NCBI RefSeq assembly: GCF_035046485.1 | Contig: NC_085137.1 | Coordinates: forward strand, 458,671,004-458,735,003 | Length of the DNA stretch: 64,000 nt | Reading direction: 5' to 3' | Source of the DNA: Aedes albopictus | Taxonomy: Eukaryota; Arthropoda; Insecta; Diptera; Culicidae | Shown here: in pieces, positions 23,567 through 36,298 of the stretch | Layout of the letters: every line of letters begins with the position of its first letter | Numbering within the stretch: the stretch's first letter is position 1 | The notes under the pieces: model-generated | Seen by the model: the letters and a program-made list of their open reading frames with translations, nothing else | Database searches by the model: none | Told to the model about the DNA's origin: nothing | Position numbers and translations under genes: made by a program

Positions 23567-24331
23567 TTATACTAAATCGTTTTCGCTCAAATGCTGAACG
23601 GTGCTCCTGGGAGTCCAAAACAATCGATACAGGAGGTAAACTTGTCATTTTTCGAATTTTATGTTTTTCATATAAGTGTGGGTCACCCCAATAAGCCCTT
23701 TTCAAATGGTAGTCTAGATAAATGTTAGATTATGCAAAATTGCTTCTTCAACAATTTTTTAAACATCCATAAAGTTTCATTGGTTGATGAGAGGCTACTG
23801 AACCTATATATGGCCATGTTGGCACGAAACACGATGAAAAATTTTCACTCAATGTGGACATGAAAAAAGTCTTTGTTAGAAAAACTTTTTTCCCTTAAAT
23901 ATGTCACAGCACAGCAACATTGTTTGGAGAAAATGTAGGTAATTGAAATACCTTTCTCCAGAAAAAAAAAATCATCGATTTAAAAACATAGGGTTTTTTG
24001 TAATATCGATTTAAATTTTCAAAACCTTTATTTTTCAGTGTAGGAATTAATTTTGTATTTTTTAGATATTTTTCTTAAAAACTTCATGGAATTTCACGAT
24101 AGTCCGCCATACAACACTTTTTTGTAGGTCTTGTAATTTTTGAGTTACATCGATTTGAAAAAAATCTGTGAAAAAAATAGGCCCTCTTCAAATGTTACTC
24201 TTGAAAAATTTCGAAAAACAAAATATGCAAAGTTGCTTAGAAAGACCTATTGTTTATGCCCACAAAGTTTCGTTTGATTCTGAGAGGGTGCTGCCAGCCC
24301 CATAGAAGGGTTGGAGCGAAATTCGTCAATA

Positions 24332-25231
24332 CTTTATTTTTATTTTTATACACTTTCTTCATATAATAAATTGATCTAGACATTTTGGTTTGTATCAGTA
24401 GGAAAGAGGAAAAAATTGAAACCTTGCACATTGACCATACATACAACTTATCCAAAGTAGTATCTGTTGGTTCCTTGTGTAAGTACAGCTATCAAACAGA
24501 TTCGAGGAGATCTAGAGAATCGTTATAAATATCATAAACAAAACTATTTTTATGTTTTTTTTATTTGTTCATATCTGTTAACGTTTGCCTTTATTTTAAT
24601 ATGTTTTATTTGTTTCATTATTTTTATTTATTTTCTACATTTTTTTGTTGTTTTTATTTTTTTTTACAGTAATTTTATTTTTATTACAATTTTTTATATG
24701 TTTATGAAATTGACCTGGACGTTTTGGTTTATTGTCAATCTAGAAATGATATTTTTGCTAAAAAGTTCTAATATAACTGCCTTTAATCGAATTACGATAA
24801 ATGATATTGTTGAACAACGAACTGTATTGAAGCCAGCAACGTAAAGATGCCATATTTCTATAACAATACGTAAACAACAATAAATATAGTTTTCGAGATT
24901 GTGACAATAGAAATACTATGAAATGGATGATAAATGTCGAGAAATAGTACCAGAAATTTTGGATTTGTTCTACTACCTCGCTATTTATATTTTACTATAT
25001 AAAAAGTGGCATTTACAATAAATATTATTTTGGAAATCTAAAAAAAACACAACTTTATTAGGAGTATATGTTCCTCACTTTGGCCGTGAATTCTTCCAAG
25101 AGGATTTATTTTATTCTACTGACGATAAATAAGTGACAGTAATAAAGATGCAGAGGACTCCTTGAAACCAACTATTGCCTAACTAATATTCTTTCTTGCA
25201 TTGTCTATTGATTGTTGGTGATACCATTGTT
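24332..25231. other. AT-rich stretch
   Basis: A 125-codon frame at 24467-24844 is a run of F, I, Y and L produced by T-rich sequence and is not considered a gene. Otherwise nothing recognised. Confidence 0.6.
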
Positions 25232-25493
25232 GGGGTCTCCAGTTAGCCTTGTGGTTAAGGCTATGGATTGCCAATCCAGAGATGGCGGGTTAGATTCCCG
25301 TTCAGGTCGGGAAAATTTTCTCAACTCCCTGGGCATAATGTATCATTGTACTTGCCTCACAATATACAAATTCATGCATTGGCAGGCAAAGAAAGCTCTT
25401 CAATTAATAACTGTGGAAGTGCTCGAAGTACACCAAGTTGAAGCGAGGCAGGCCATGTCCCAGTGGAGACGTTAAGCCATAAAGAAGGAGAAG
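25232..25493 (+). mobile_element. Feilai-family SINE, near full length
   Basis: Starts GGGGTCTCCAGTTAGCCT, with A box (TAGCCTTGTGGTTAAGG) and a B-box-like GGGTTAGATTCCC. The tRNA-unrelated body follows (TATCATTGTACTTGCCTCAC; TTAATAACTGTGGAAGTGCT) and it ends in GCCATAAAGAAGGAGAAG. Order and wording match what I know of Feilai, the tRNA-derived SINE of Aedes aegypti. A short ATTGTTG direct repeat flanks it. Confidence 0.9.
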
Positions 25494-26120
25494 ACGATTG
25501 TTGATTTTGATTTAAAATAGTTTCAAAAGTATGCAAAGTATGCATGGAATGTCCTCATAGCCCCAAGCGTGCATATTCGCTGGTTCTTGGGCGGATTTTG
25601 TCTTGCAAAACCTATTCTCTTCACTTCAAATACATCAATTAACATCAATCATACACCCAACAGTGCGAGATTAATTAGCAAGTCGTCGTCGTCGTCTAGC
25701 GCTTGCTCTGCTGAATTATTGTCTCACTAACCCGCCCGCCCCGCCTGCCCGAGCCCAACCATGCTGCTGTGACATAATAATGACATAAATTAAAGTGCAC
25801 CCAGTCAGCCGTCTATTCACACACAACTCCATGTACACGTGGAATTGATCGGAAATTAATAAGCATCATAAGTCTCCGAGTCTACTCTACGGCTGGTGAC
25901 GAGAGCTCCGCTCAACTCCGCGCGCGATCAAATGGCAACAACCGCCCTCACGCGACTCTATCACGCGCGACATATCATCTAAACACACATAAACTTTAAT
26001 AGGACCCGGATAAAAATGTTCATACAGATGCAATGCATAACAATGTAGCCAGGATATATTATTTTTTCGACAATGAATTCTGTAGTTATTGTACAGAAAC
26101 CTCAAAATATATAATAACAA
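25494..26120. other. GC-balanced island
   Basis: From about 25560 to 25990 the DNA is unique and GC-balanced, with GTCGTC repeats, CCCGCCCGCCCCGCCTGCCC and homeodomain-type AT cores (GACATAATAATGACATAAAT). No exon with plausible borders. Candidate cis-regulatory sequence. Confidence 0.35.
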
Positions 26121-26280
26121 TAAAGTGTATGGTTCGTTCTTTGGAAAACAAGTTCGATTTTATGTTTGTATGATTTATAACTATTTGTGATACGGTTATC
26201 TTTTAACAACTTACGTTTCACCGTATGATTCATAACCATAAGTTATATCGTTATTTTATAGTTTTTCGTGTGATTGTGTT
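26121..26280. other. AT-rich spacer
   Basis: Contains a CCATAAGTTATATCG/CACCGTATGATTCATAACC pair suggestive of a small palindromic repeat; no gene. Confidence 0.4.
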
Positions 26281-26910
26281 GTATTTTTATTGGGCTTCTC
26301 GAGATCACGCGGACTTATCGTCGCCGACAGGTGTGACTTGCCCTGATCCCTGCCAAGAGAGCCCTATGGTTTAGGCAGCACACTTAGGCTGCTCGAGAGT
26401 TAGATCGATCGTTTGTTCGGTTGGCCTGCTTGTTCGGTGGTGGATGGCGTGGTCGCGCAAAGTACGAATAACAATGTTTTTTCCACCGATAGATTAATCC
26501 ATTTGCGCCCGCGTCGTCCGCCCTCTTTTCGACCTCCTCTGCCTGTATGAACTCACAATGGACGTAGTAACGCAACGTTGCTGCTGCTGCTGCTGCTGCT
26601 GCAGTGCTCGAGTGTTGAGCGAGAGTGTCGACTTGCAAATAAATATATCGACATATTTTAATCGCGATCATTATAGGCATTTTGTGAAGCCATTAGTCGC
26701 GCTGCCCTGCGAGCTCTGGAGCAGGGAGGGTGACGAGGGCGCTAAACTGGGGCGTTTCCCACCCGGTTGGCACTATTAACCCTAGAAACAGTTGCCTACT
26801 AGTTGCAGTCGTCTGGTTTTCGTTAGCGATTGATGGTTATGATGATTGTTATGGAGCTCTAATCGCGTCGTTTCGACGAAGGCGGGGCGTTTACCGGTAG
26901 GTCACTGTTC
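26281..26910. other. GC-balanced island with CTG trinucleotide run
   Basis: Unique, GC-balanced sequence with eight CTG units at 26578-26602. Read on the minus strand the run gives polyalanine and on plus a run of cysteines, neither in a credible exon. Possible regulatory island. Confidence 0.4.
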
Positions 26911-27550
26911 TTTTGTATTTGTTTATGATTTATATTGTTCTACTTAGAAAATCTGTACAGTTTGGTAGTAATTTAGTAGATTTAAGTGTTTTCAACGGTT
27001 AGAAAACCCACAAGGAGGCCCTCTTGAGCTTCTTTTGACTATTTCTTTAAGGATTTAGTTAAAAAGTTCAACAATTACTTCTGAAACCCGAACTTTGATC
27101 TATACAATTCTAAATGTCGTAAGAGAATCATTTTTAAGAAATTTGTGAAAGTGGTTGAAATTTCCCTGCGCTTTTTTCTAAAATTAGTCGAATAATTTCT
27201 CTATGGATTTTTTTATGAAAGCGTCACGTCACGATTTTTTGAAGTATTCCTCTCTAGATTTTATTGGAAATACAAAAAAGTAAGTAAGTTCAACATGAAC
27301 ATCGCATGACTTTTACAAATCTAATTTCACTTATTTTTTCAATCCACTTCAAATTAAATAAAAAAATGGAACGACCTCACCAATTTATCCAGTTGTTTTG
27401 ATTGCTCAATTTATGTTGCACAGGAGTGATTTGAAGTTTTGTACATTGTAGTTCTCTAATTATTCAAAGAACAAAAATTGGAAAATGTGGAACGAGCTCA
27501 CCTATTTATACTATGGCATTGAAAGACTAGTTATTTGAAATACTAAGAAT
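26911..27550. other. AT-rich stretch
   Basis: No gene or element recognised. Confidence 0.6.
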
Positions 27551-27767
27551 GCTCGCTTCAATTTAGTGTTCTTTGAGCACTTCCACAGTTATTAATTGAA
27601 GGGTTTTCTTTGCCTGCCATTGCATGAATTTATATATTATGAGGCAAGTACAATGGTACACTATGTCCAGGGAGTCGAGAAAATTTTCCCGAACGGAATG
27701 GTAATCGAACCCGCCGTCTCCGGATTGGCGATACATAGCCTTAACCACTAGGCTTACAGGAGACCCC
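27551..27767 (-). mobile_element. Feilai-family SINE, 3'-truncated
   Basis: Minus-strand copy matching 25232-25493 from GGGGTCTCC to about the GAAGCGAGC segment. It lacks the final GCAGGCCATGTCC…AAGAAG tail. Confidence 0.9.
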
Positions 27768-28480
27768 ACTAAAAAGCACCATTGATCTTTAATTTTGTAT
27801 CAGTTTAAAGGTGTATCCTTCAAGAATTTCAGCAGTATTTCACTCACCAATTCAATTAGCTCAAACTAAACTAAAACCCATGTAAACACAGCCCCAAGCA
27901 CATGTTACTCAGCATGAAACCCTGAAAAATCCCGAATCGCGCCCACCTTGCTTCAAAGCAAAGCCTAGACAAAGTCAGGTCGAACGAAACACTTGGTTTC
28001 TTAGAGAGACATGAACACACAAGGTTGCATGTTATGCGCCCTTTCATCTAGATCTCACGTGATCTCGCAGGCGGTGGCACCACCGCCGCCGCGTGCCGTC
28101 GAAAATGATCAACGATCTAACTATTTTCATTAAAATTTCAATTATTTACTCCGACTCCAGCTGGTCCAGAACCGCGTGCATCGATCGCATTTGGCACGCA
28201 ACTTCGGCATCATAGACTCCGGATAGACCCGGAGATAGACTGCTGCTCTCCTCTAGCTGCTGCTGCTAAGCTAGTTAGTTGGTGCAAACGCGGTTGTCAC
28301 AACTCGGCAACAATAGCGATATGTTACCGGCGACGGCGACGTTTCGCGTGGATTTGGGTTTGGCGAAAAAATGTCGCCGGGCGGCGCAATCTCCAATGTC
28401 GCCCCGTCGTCGTCGAGCACAACACTCACTTACATGAAATTGAAATTAATGCGCACGGATTGAGGTACGGGTCCTTCTAC
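27768..28480. other. GC-balanced island
   Basis: Strongest from about 27890 to 28450: GGCGGTGGCACCACCGCCGCC, repeated CTGCTGCT, GGCGACGGCGACG, with a homeodomain-type AT patch at 28125-28150. No frame or splice signals make a convincing exon. Candidate enhancer or UTR. Confidence 0.4.
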
Positions 28481-29340
28481 TAGAGGAACTTCACACGGTG
28501 GGGTTTTGTTGCAGAATAAAGGGTCAAATTAGTTTGAAGATCTTCCAAGAATTCAAGAATTTGTTTTTTCAAGTTTGTTCAAAATAGCTCCTACAGAATT
28601 TTCTAAATTTCTTAAAGATCTTCACAAAATCTTTCAGGGTTCACTGCTTTAGAAATGGACCAGTTTATATAAAAATAGTGATGATAGTGGTTATCGTACA
28701 ATTGTTACTTCCGAAAGTTCCTCACCATTGAAAAAAATTTCTTAAAAAACAAAATTTAATAAAAACACGATTATTAATAAAGTTTTTTTTTAGAATTATT
28801 TATGGAGTTTTTGTAGGGGCTTGTGCAGATATTGTTCAAAGAGTCTCTAGAGATAAAATGTCAGAAATTACTACTTGATACTTTTGAATACTTTTTTTTA
28901 TAAAAAAATAATAATAAAATAAATAAAAAACACAATTACCAATAAAGTTTTGTTTTCAAAATTATTGCTGGTATTCTTGTAGGTGCTCATGCAATTATTG
29001 CTCGAAGAGTTTCTTCAAAAGTTATGTCGGAAATCACTCTACAGGGGTTTTTCATACTTTATTCTCTTCTTTTAGTTTTGTCAATGCCTTTCTTATAAAA
29101 TACTAGCTGTACCCGGCAAACTTTGTCTTGCCTACTGCTTTTTTTGACGTTTCAAGTTGCTAGCCAAGCCCAAGTCCCCGGTGAAAAAGGTATAGAAAAT
29201 CGATTTTCGAAAACTCTCAATTTTTCCATGTTTTAGGCCTCATAAACCTTCCTTGGGTGAAAACTAACAGAACAAAACTAAGACGACCAAAATCGGACCT
29301 TCCGTTCGCAAGTTATGCGTGGTCCCACGTATGCCACTGC

Positions 29341-29385
<45 letters not shown>

Positions 29386-30278
29386 TATACAGAAAAACAT
29401 CAAAACAGTTTTTCCGAAAATTATCAATTTTTATTCTATAATTTAGATTTTGCTTTTACAGTATTTTTTTGATTGGCCATTGATGGACGTTTTTCTAGAG
29501 AAATTCCTATTAAACACTTAAAACCTAAGGAAATTTCTGAAAAAAAAAATCTATGAAACCCTAGTATTTTAGTAATTTTTCAGGCAAAATGTCTAACAGA
29601 TTTTATAAAGAATTTTATTATAGATTCGTGGAAGATTTAATGATGAACAGTTCGCCAAAATGTTGCTTAATTTGTTTTTGTTTTGATTTTTTTTTCAATA
29701 ATTTGGCATAATACTTGCCAAGATGCCAATTTTCAGGTGGAATTCTTAGTAGTACAATGTACGGAATTGTTAAAACAACTCCTGTGACAAATGTTGTACA
29801 ATATGACAGCAAATTCTTGTAGAGCTAATGTTAAACTAGCGAGAAATTTTTAAATCAATAGTATAGAATATCGGCAAGAATTTCTTTAAATGTTTTTGTC
29901 GGCAAATATTTCAAAAATTTCAAATTTTGTGCATATAACATTTTACCTAGAATTCGGCAACAACATTTCAAAAGAACGCACTTTCTTTTTAAGAAAAAAA
30001 AAATCCTTCCAAAGCTGTAGGTCATATTTTATTTCTCTCACTCAATCAACCAACTTCTTCAGATCAATGAACAATCACTCTGACTAGTAGTGCTTGAATA
30101 TTCCGTGAGAGGGATGAAATACGATCCACAATTGTCAACAAAGCAGTTGCTTTCAAAATATTTACCTGCATTTGAACTATTGGTGCCGAATTGTGGGAAA
30201 GTAACATGTTTAATGCATAATTTATGAAAAAATCTAAAATATTTGCCGACAAAACCGATGCAAAAAAATCTTACAGAT
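28481..30278. other. AT-rich stretch with duplication and (TA)n
   Basis: No gene. Bases 28745-28905 are repeated, diverged, at 28915-29080 (AATAAAGTTTTKTTTTMRAATTATT wording). A TA microsatellite lies at 29343-29386. TACTAGCTGTACCCGGCAAA at 29101 starts a motif also seen at 33054 (CTAGCTGACCCGACG). About 100 bp before 29830 are mirrored at 31436-31545. Confidence 0.55.
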
Positions 30279-31385
30279 GGGCATTTTTTTTTATTACCGT
30301 ACGGGTTTGGGTCGAAGGGTTTCAGATTTTCTTGAAACTTTTTCCACAGGCAGGGCTCATGGATATATGAACAAAAAAAAATTGAGAAAAATTCAGGGTT
30401 GCCTGTTTTTCCGGAAAACTCAGGTGGATTTTTTTTTTGTTTTTCTCTGACACTACTTACTTTGAAAAATAATAACTCAAGAACGAAACGTAATAGAAAC
30501 AAAGTTTTTTTTAGAAAATGAAATCAAATTTTCTCAGAACTCGTGGAAATTTTTCAAAAAAATATTTTTAGAAGGTTATTTCATAAGCTTTAATCGCTGA
30601 AATTTCTGGAATGCTCTTGTTTTTCGTTTTTGAGTTATGGCCAATTTTGTTGAAAAATGTCCAAATGTGTCATATAAGCCTTGTCTTTGAAAACTCATAA
30701 CTCAAGAACGAAGCATCGTATAAACAAAGTTTTTAAATGAAAATGAAAGGAAATTTTCTCAGAAATCAAAAAAAAAATATGAAGTGGAAAAAGTTTTCCA
30801 CAAATTTTTTCACCGTTGAGAAAATTCATAAAGAAAAGCCGGATAAAACTGTGTCTGATCTCACAGAAAATTTTCAAAAAAATATTTTTAAGAAGGTTAT
30901 TTCATAAGCTTTGATCGCTGAAATTTTGGAATGCATTTTTTTCGTTCCTGAGTTATGGCTAATTATGTGAAAAATGGCCATAAAATATATGCGTACATGG
31001 TCATTTTTCACAAACCTTTGTTCTACGATGCTTCGTTCTTGAGTTATTATTTTTCAAAGAAAAGGCTTACATGACACATTAAGGCTTTTCTTTTGTGGAT
31101 AACTTTTACAGTTCATATTTTTTTTTATTTCTGAGAAAATTTGCTTTCTTTTTTCTAAAAAAAACTCTGTTTCTATGATGCTTCGTTCTTGAGTTATGAT
31201 TTTTCAAAATAAATAGTATCAGAGGAAAACAAAATAATTCCACCTGTGTTTTCCGGAAAATAGGCGACCCTGAATTTTTCTCATTTTTTTTTGTTCATAT
31301 ATACATGAGCGCTGCCTGTGGAAAAAGTTTCATGATAATCTGAGACCCTTCGGCCCAATTTGTACGATAATAAAAAAAAATCCCC
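30279..31385. mobile_element. 1.1-kb foldback element
   Basis: The left end GGGCATTTTTTTTTATTACC and the right end, whose complement starts GGGGATTTTTTTTTATTATC, are followed by mirrored GAAGGGTTTCAG, TTTTTCCACAGGCAG and TTTTCCGGAAAA blocks. AGAT flanks both ends (30275-30278 and 31386-31389). The words AACTCAAGAACGAA and CTTCGTTCTTGAGTTA recur several times inside. No transposase; the 147-codon minus-strand frame at its left edge is a shadow. Confidence 0.85.
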
Positions 31386-33050
31386 AGATCATCTATTCAA
31401 TTTCTTCACGAATTTCTCATGAGTTTTACGTAAACTCTACAAGAAGATGCTATCATATTGTACAACATTTATGACAGAAGTTTTTTTAATAATCCCGTTG
31501 AACAGCAACATTGTTCTTTCAAAAGTTCCACCAGAAAATGTTCAAGATATTCTGGAAAGAATCATAGAAATGCCAGGGATTTACCAACAATACTTACTGC
31601 ATTTCTCAAAAAATATCTTACAGGAGTTCATTTGGAAATACGTTCATTTGGAAATACGTTAGGATGTTTGTCAATAAATAAAAAAAAGTTCTCCCGGGAT
31701 TCCACTTGGACTCGTTTTTGTAAATTTTGACAAAAGTTACAAATGGAATCGCCTCCAAAATTTTGTTTAAAACACCTCACGGAATTTCAAGCGAGGATCG
31801 ATATTTCGTGAAAAATTCTCCTAGATTTCATTATACTGGAAAAAGGCTGTTACAATATATTTTTTATAGAAGTTCTTAAAAAAAATGAAAAAATATGGCG
31901 GGAATTAATTCTTTAGTTTTTAAATGAATTATATTGTTTTCTTAAAAAAAATCTATCATTAGAACTATCATTAGAACTATTATTAGAACTATTATTAGAA
32001 GAATATCACATGGGGAACGACATGGAAAGCTTAGAAAACCTTAAATCCTCAGGGAATTTTGTTTAGCAGAGAATAATATGTAATGTTCAGTAACTTGCTT
32101 GAAATACTTCTTGAATTCAGTAAAGTATTGTTATTGGCTAAAACACATTAACACTCTTGAAATAATATAACTCAATTCCTGAAATACATTGTTCGAGGGG
32201 AGAAGAGTTGTTGAAGAAAACCTAACAGAATTCCTAAAAAAATACTGCTAATGCTCATGATATTTTTGGGAATCATCTGATTTGAGTTATCAGATCACAT
32301 TTATCCAGAAAATATCGACAAAATTTGAGTGCTTCTGGCGCTTCCAAAGAAATTTGGAAGTTTTTCCGGTGAATTGTCGAGAGAAAAGTATGACTTTTTG
32401 AAAGGACTTTCAGAGCATAGTAGAGTAGTTTCTGATGTTATTCGATAATTCTTCGTCACAGATAATGATGGAAATTTTGCGGCAATACCTGAATGTGTTC
32501 CTTGTACAGTTCAAGAAGAGTGTAGAATTAGCAAACGTTATAATACACGTAAAAAAACAGTTGAAGAAGGACTTTTGGGATTTTCTAAAAATATAATATA
32601 TATATAATAAGATACTTTTTAAAGAAATTTTTGTTTCAGCAGGATCAGTTTTAAAACTAACGACTTCATTGAAAAGATTGTAGCCGAGCATCTAGATTGT
32701 TACAGTTTTTCAGGGATTTTTTTTTTTGAAAAAAAGTTTCGAAAGAGTCTCCGGCACAAATCACGAGACATATTTAGGGTCATTCTGAGAGAGTTCACTA
32801 GATATTTTTTAACAAACAAGCTAATAGTACATTGAGTGGTTTTATTTGTAAAAATTACTAAAAGTATTTCTGAATTACTTACATCTGATTTTTTGGAGCA
32901 TTTGAATGTCTTTTCTTTAAAGATGTCGTGATCAAAATGTCAAGATATTTTAAGATATTCTATCATAAGATTCAGAGTTTCAAAATTCTGTTCAGTCGTG
33001 ATTTTTTTTTCTTTTTTTCTTTATCAGTAAATGTCAGAAATTATCAAGAG
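31386..33050. other. AT-rich stretch
   Basis: No gene. 31436-31545 is the mirror of 29735-29830. Short tandem ATTAGAACTATC units lie at 31962-31998. Confidence 0.55.
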
Positions 33051-34270
33051 AACTAGCTGACCCGACGTGGCTAGCTAGGAAAAGATTGTTTTTAAAATTC
33101 CAGTTACACTTCTTCACTGCAACACGTATTCACATAAGCGTCTGTCGGTTCATAAAATAGCTGCTTTTAACGTTTCAGCAGATTCTAGAAAATTCCAGGT
33201 ATTTAGCAGTTTGATGTTCCAGAATATTCTAGAGGATTTTTCTGTTTTTTTGGAACGTTCGGTAGCTTCCAGAAATATCTTAAAAAAATTATGAATTGGG
33301 TTGTTCCAGAACAATCTTGAAGGTTATTATTCCTATTTTTTCTGGAATGTTCACAAAACTTCCAGACTCTTTTCGTAAATTTAAAAAGTTTGCAAAGCGT
33401 TCTAAGTCTTGTTTTTGAGACGTCCAGTAACTTCTCAAAAGTCCTTAGAATCTTAAGAATGTGTCTTCTTTTTTAAACATTCAGTTATCTCCAGAAAGTT
33501 TTCGAAATTTTATTGATTTTAATGTGGAACATCCCAAAAGGTCCTTTATTCTTTCTTAGACAATGATTAACTTCCAGAAAGTTCTCGAAATTAAAAAAAA
33601 GTGTTACAAAACATTTCAAAAGATTTTTCTCCTTTCTCTTTTTGAAACGTTTAGTAACTTACAGAAAGTTTTCGGTATTGGAGAAAGTGTGATAATCCAG
33701 AATATCTCAGATGATCGTTCTACTTTTGGAACAATCAATAACTTCCAGGAGGTTCCTGGAAATTTTATAGGTTTTTATGTTCCTGAACATTCCAGAAGGC
33801 TCTTTTTTGCTTTTTTGCTTGTTCCTTTTCTTCTATTCAGTTTTTCAAATTTTATAAAGTTTGATGTTGAGAACATTGTAGAAGGTTCTTTTCTAAGAAG
33901 TTCAACAACTTAGGAGCGGTCATTAGATGAGAAAGTTCTCAGTTTATAACTGTGAAAGAGCTCATAGACAGAAGCTCATAGCTGAGAAGCAGGCTTTTTC
34001 CCAGTTGAAATGTTACGCCAAGAAAGGAAAGAAGAAGATGTTCCATAATGCTATAGAAGGTTCTTCCCCTACTTTTGAAGCGTCCAGAAACTTCAAGGAG
34101 ATTCTCGAAAATTTAAGAAGTTTAATACTTCAGAATATTCTAGAACGTTCTTTTTCTTTTTTTTTTGTATTTTCAGCAACTTCCAGAGAGTTCTGGAGAT
34201 TTTGAGAAAATTGATGTTCCAGAAGGTTCTTCTTATTATTTCTGGAAAGTCAAAAACATCCAGAAAGTTT
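33051..34270. repeat. degenerate TTCCAGAA repeat field with HSE-like clusters
   Basis: Imperfect repeats of GTTCCAGAANGTTCTNGAAA about every 60-90 bp. Many contain strict alternating TTCnnGAA blocks: 33572-33589 and 34133-34150 each have four perfect alternating pentamers, and 33183-33195, 33217-33229 and 34217-34229 each have three. Alternating nGAAn units are the binding site of heat shock factor. Whether the cluster is functional or only a by-product of the repeat word is not known. The 92-116-codon frames here are shadows. Confidence 0.7.
33935..34038 (+). mobile_element. SINE 3' fragment
   Basis: TTCTCAGTTTATAACTGTG to GTTACGCCAAGAAAGG matches the 3' third of the SINE at 5237-5514, with several substitutions; the tRNA head is missing. 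Confidence 0.8.
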
Positions 34271-36298
34271 ACGTAATTCTTAGAAATTTGTTACAACTAT
34301 GGTGAAACATTTCAAGGCGCTACGGACAGACCAGAGATGCCAGATATACATTTTTCTGTATTATACAGATTTTTTACCTTCTATGCAGACAAGATACAGA
34401 GTACAGAAAAATACAGATTTTTGAAGATTGATTCAGATTTCTACAGAAAGCATGAAAATTGAAGTTATTTATAATAAATTCAATGTATACTCTATAAATT
34501 GCTGCTTAAACTTTAAGCATTGATGATAATTTGTACATTTTCACACTTTCATGATGAATTAGCTCAAAATACGTCTATTGGATTATACGGTTTGTGAAAG
34601 TTTTCACATTATTTTCTATCTAGCTTTTTAAAATAAAAATAAACCAAATTCATGCAGATTGGTTGCTCCCAAGTATTTAACCATTGTAAAATATAAATTG
34701 ATTTCCAATTCATTACAACTGCATGGTTCAACCCTGACGGCACCTAGGCAAACTCAAGGGTTTTCATTCATTTTTTCTCATTCAGATACTCTACTAATGA
34801 ATATATTTTAGGAAATTTTGATAGCTATACCATTCATTTAGGAATTTTTCATGAATTAATTTTACTTAAGTTGAGAAATGAAATTTTAAGAATGTTCAAA
34901 CATTAATTTTAGTGTTTTAAATTTCTGTTCTGTCGCGAGAATTCACCTGGATGAATGTGAACTGCTAATACCTCATTGTAAGAACTTCAAAGGCTTGAAA
35001 ATATTAAAAAGTTTAGAAATAAAAAAAAATGAAAAATAAAAAAATGCAAATATTTTTAAAGATTTTTTTTTAATTTATGACGTCGTCCTATTAGTAATTT
35101 GCGATCATCTCAGCCGTCTTGATTGCTTATGTACTGATGAGAATATTAAATAGAATGATAGAATTGCTTCACCTATCCTTTTCACCAAAATACTAAAACA
35201 AGAATAACATTTGTATTAAGTTTTGTTTCAAATTCAGAAAGTATTTTAAATCAAAACAATCTGTCAAACAACTGAAAGTGATAATAAAGTACCAATTGTT
35301 TGCTGATGTATAGTTTTCAGATTTTTTGGAAACTTTAAAGTAGTATGTAGTGCAGATTCAGTGATTTTTTTTCACAAAAATACCAATAATTCATATAAAA
35401 ATTCGAAAGACTCTCGGCTGCACTTGATGCTTTGACAAAACCGAAAGGTTTTACCTCCCTGATTTGAATTTTTCACCTTTTCGTCCCAGCTTGACAATAA
35501 ATTGGGTTTTTCAATTATTCAAAAACTTTAAAAGAAAAAAAAAAAAACAACTATATATCCCTTTCGTGACGAACCAGCCCAATTGTGCTGTTAAGCGGGC
35601 ACAGGTTCGCTTTTTTCATCTGTTAAGATTTTGTTTTAAGTGATGTAAACTGTTTCCATAATTTAGTCATTACTCATACTTGTATGTATGTAAACAATTT
35701 TTTGTTTACGTTGCCTGTGAGATTTATCACAACAAGGTAAACAAAAAGTGGACAAAAACCGTAAAACATGAAAAAGTTTTATCTGTCGCATATTTTATAT
35801 TTCCGACTTATATAGGTAGTCAAATCTAGAAATCGAAAGATAAAGTGTAATTCTTTCAAATGAGGAGAAATAATTGTTGTTTTGTTGGGAAATCTGCGAG
35901 TTCTGGTGAGCCAAATTTTTGCCATCTGTATGGAGATTTCACTTTATTGATATTGATGAATTATTAAACAAAAAAATATAATATTTATGTTTTCCATATA
36001 TGACGTTGTGCATCCCAACTTGACATTATTTTTCGTATTTTTTTCAACCCTGGAGCATATTCACCGAAAATAACATTTTTTTCAAATTTTATATTTATGC
36101 TCTTTGATTTATCTCAAATTTTGGATAAGCATTTTTCATGACCAGAACGAGCAATTTCCATCATCAGTTTTCCGTTTCGACTCTAGCGTTACTTTTAATA
36201 AGGAAGAATGTGAAATAAAACTTTCAAAAATAAAGTTCAAAATAGATGTTCCCGTGTGTGTGTGTTTTTTTAATTTTTCGATATGTTTCAGCTGACAC
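34271..36298. other. AT-rich desert
   Basis: No gene recognised. Near 34330-34450 are repeated ATACAGATTTTT words of the kind found at MITE ends, without a defined partner. Confidence 0.55.

Larger units (their letters stand above)
21972..24327. mobile_element. 2.36-kb giant foldback element
   Basis: Inverted arms of about 1.1 kb meet near 23150. The left arm starts GACGAATTTCGC and the right arm ends GCGAAATTCGTC, flanked by AATA on both sides (21968-21971 and 24328-24331). Mirrored words all along include GAGAGGGTGCTGCC/GGCAGCACCCTCTC, GTCCGCCATACAACACTTTT and GCCGCTAGGTGGC. The arms are nearly intact, so one transcript would form a very long hairpin. There is no transposase frame; the 71-94-codon frames inside are shadows. 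A smaller MITE is nested in each arm. Confidence 0.93.

Noticed and set aside
24467..24844. 125-codon hydrophobic, multi-pass-like protein
   Set aside because: The F/I/Y/L content follows directly from T-rich low-complexity sequence. No charged loops, domains or splice signals.
30059..30502. 147-codon minus-strand frame
   Set aside because: It covers the end of a foldback element and its flank. The residues reflect repeat words and no domain is visible.
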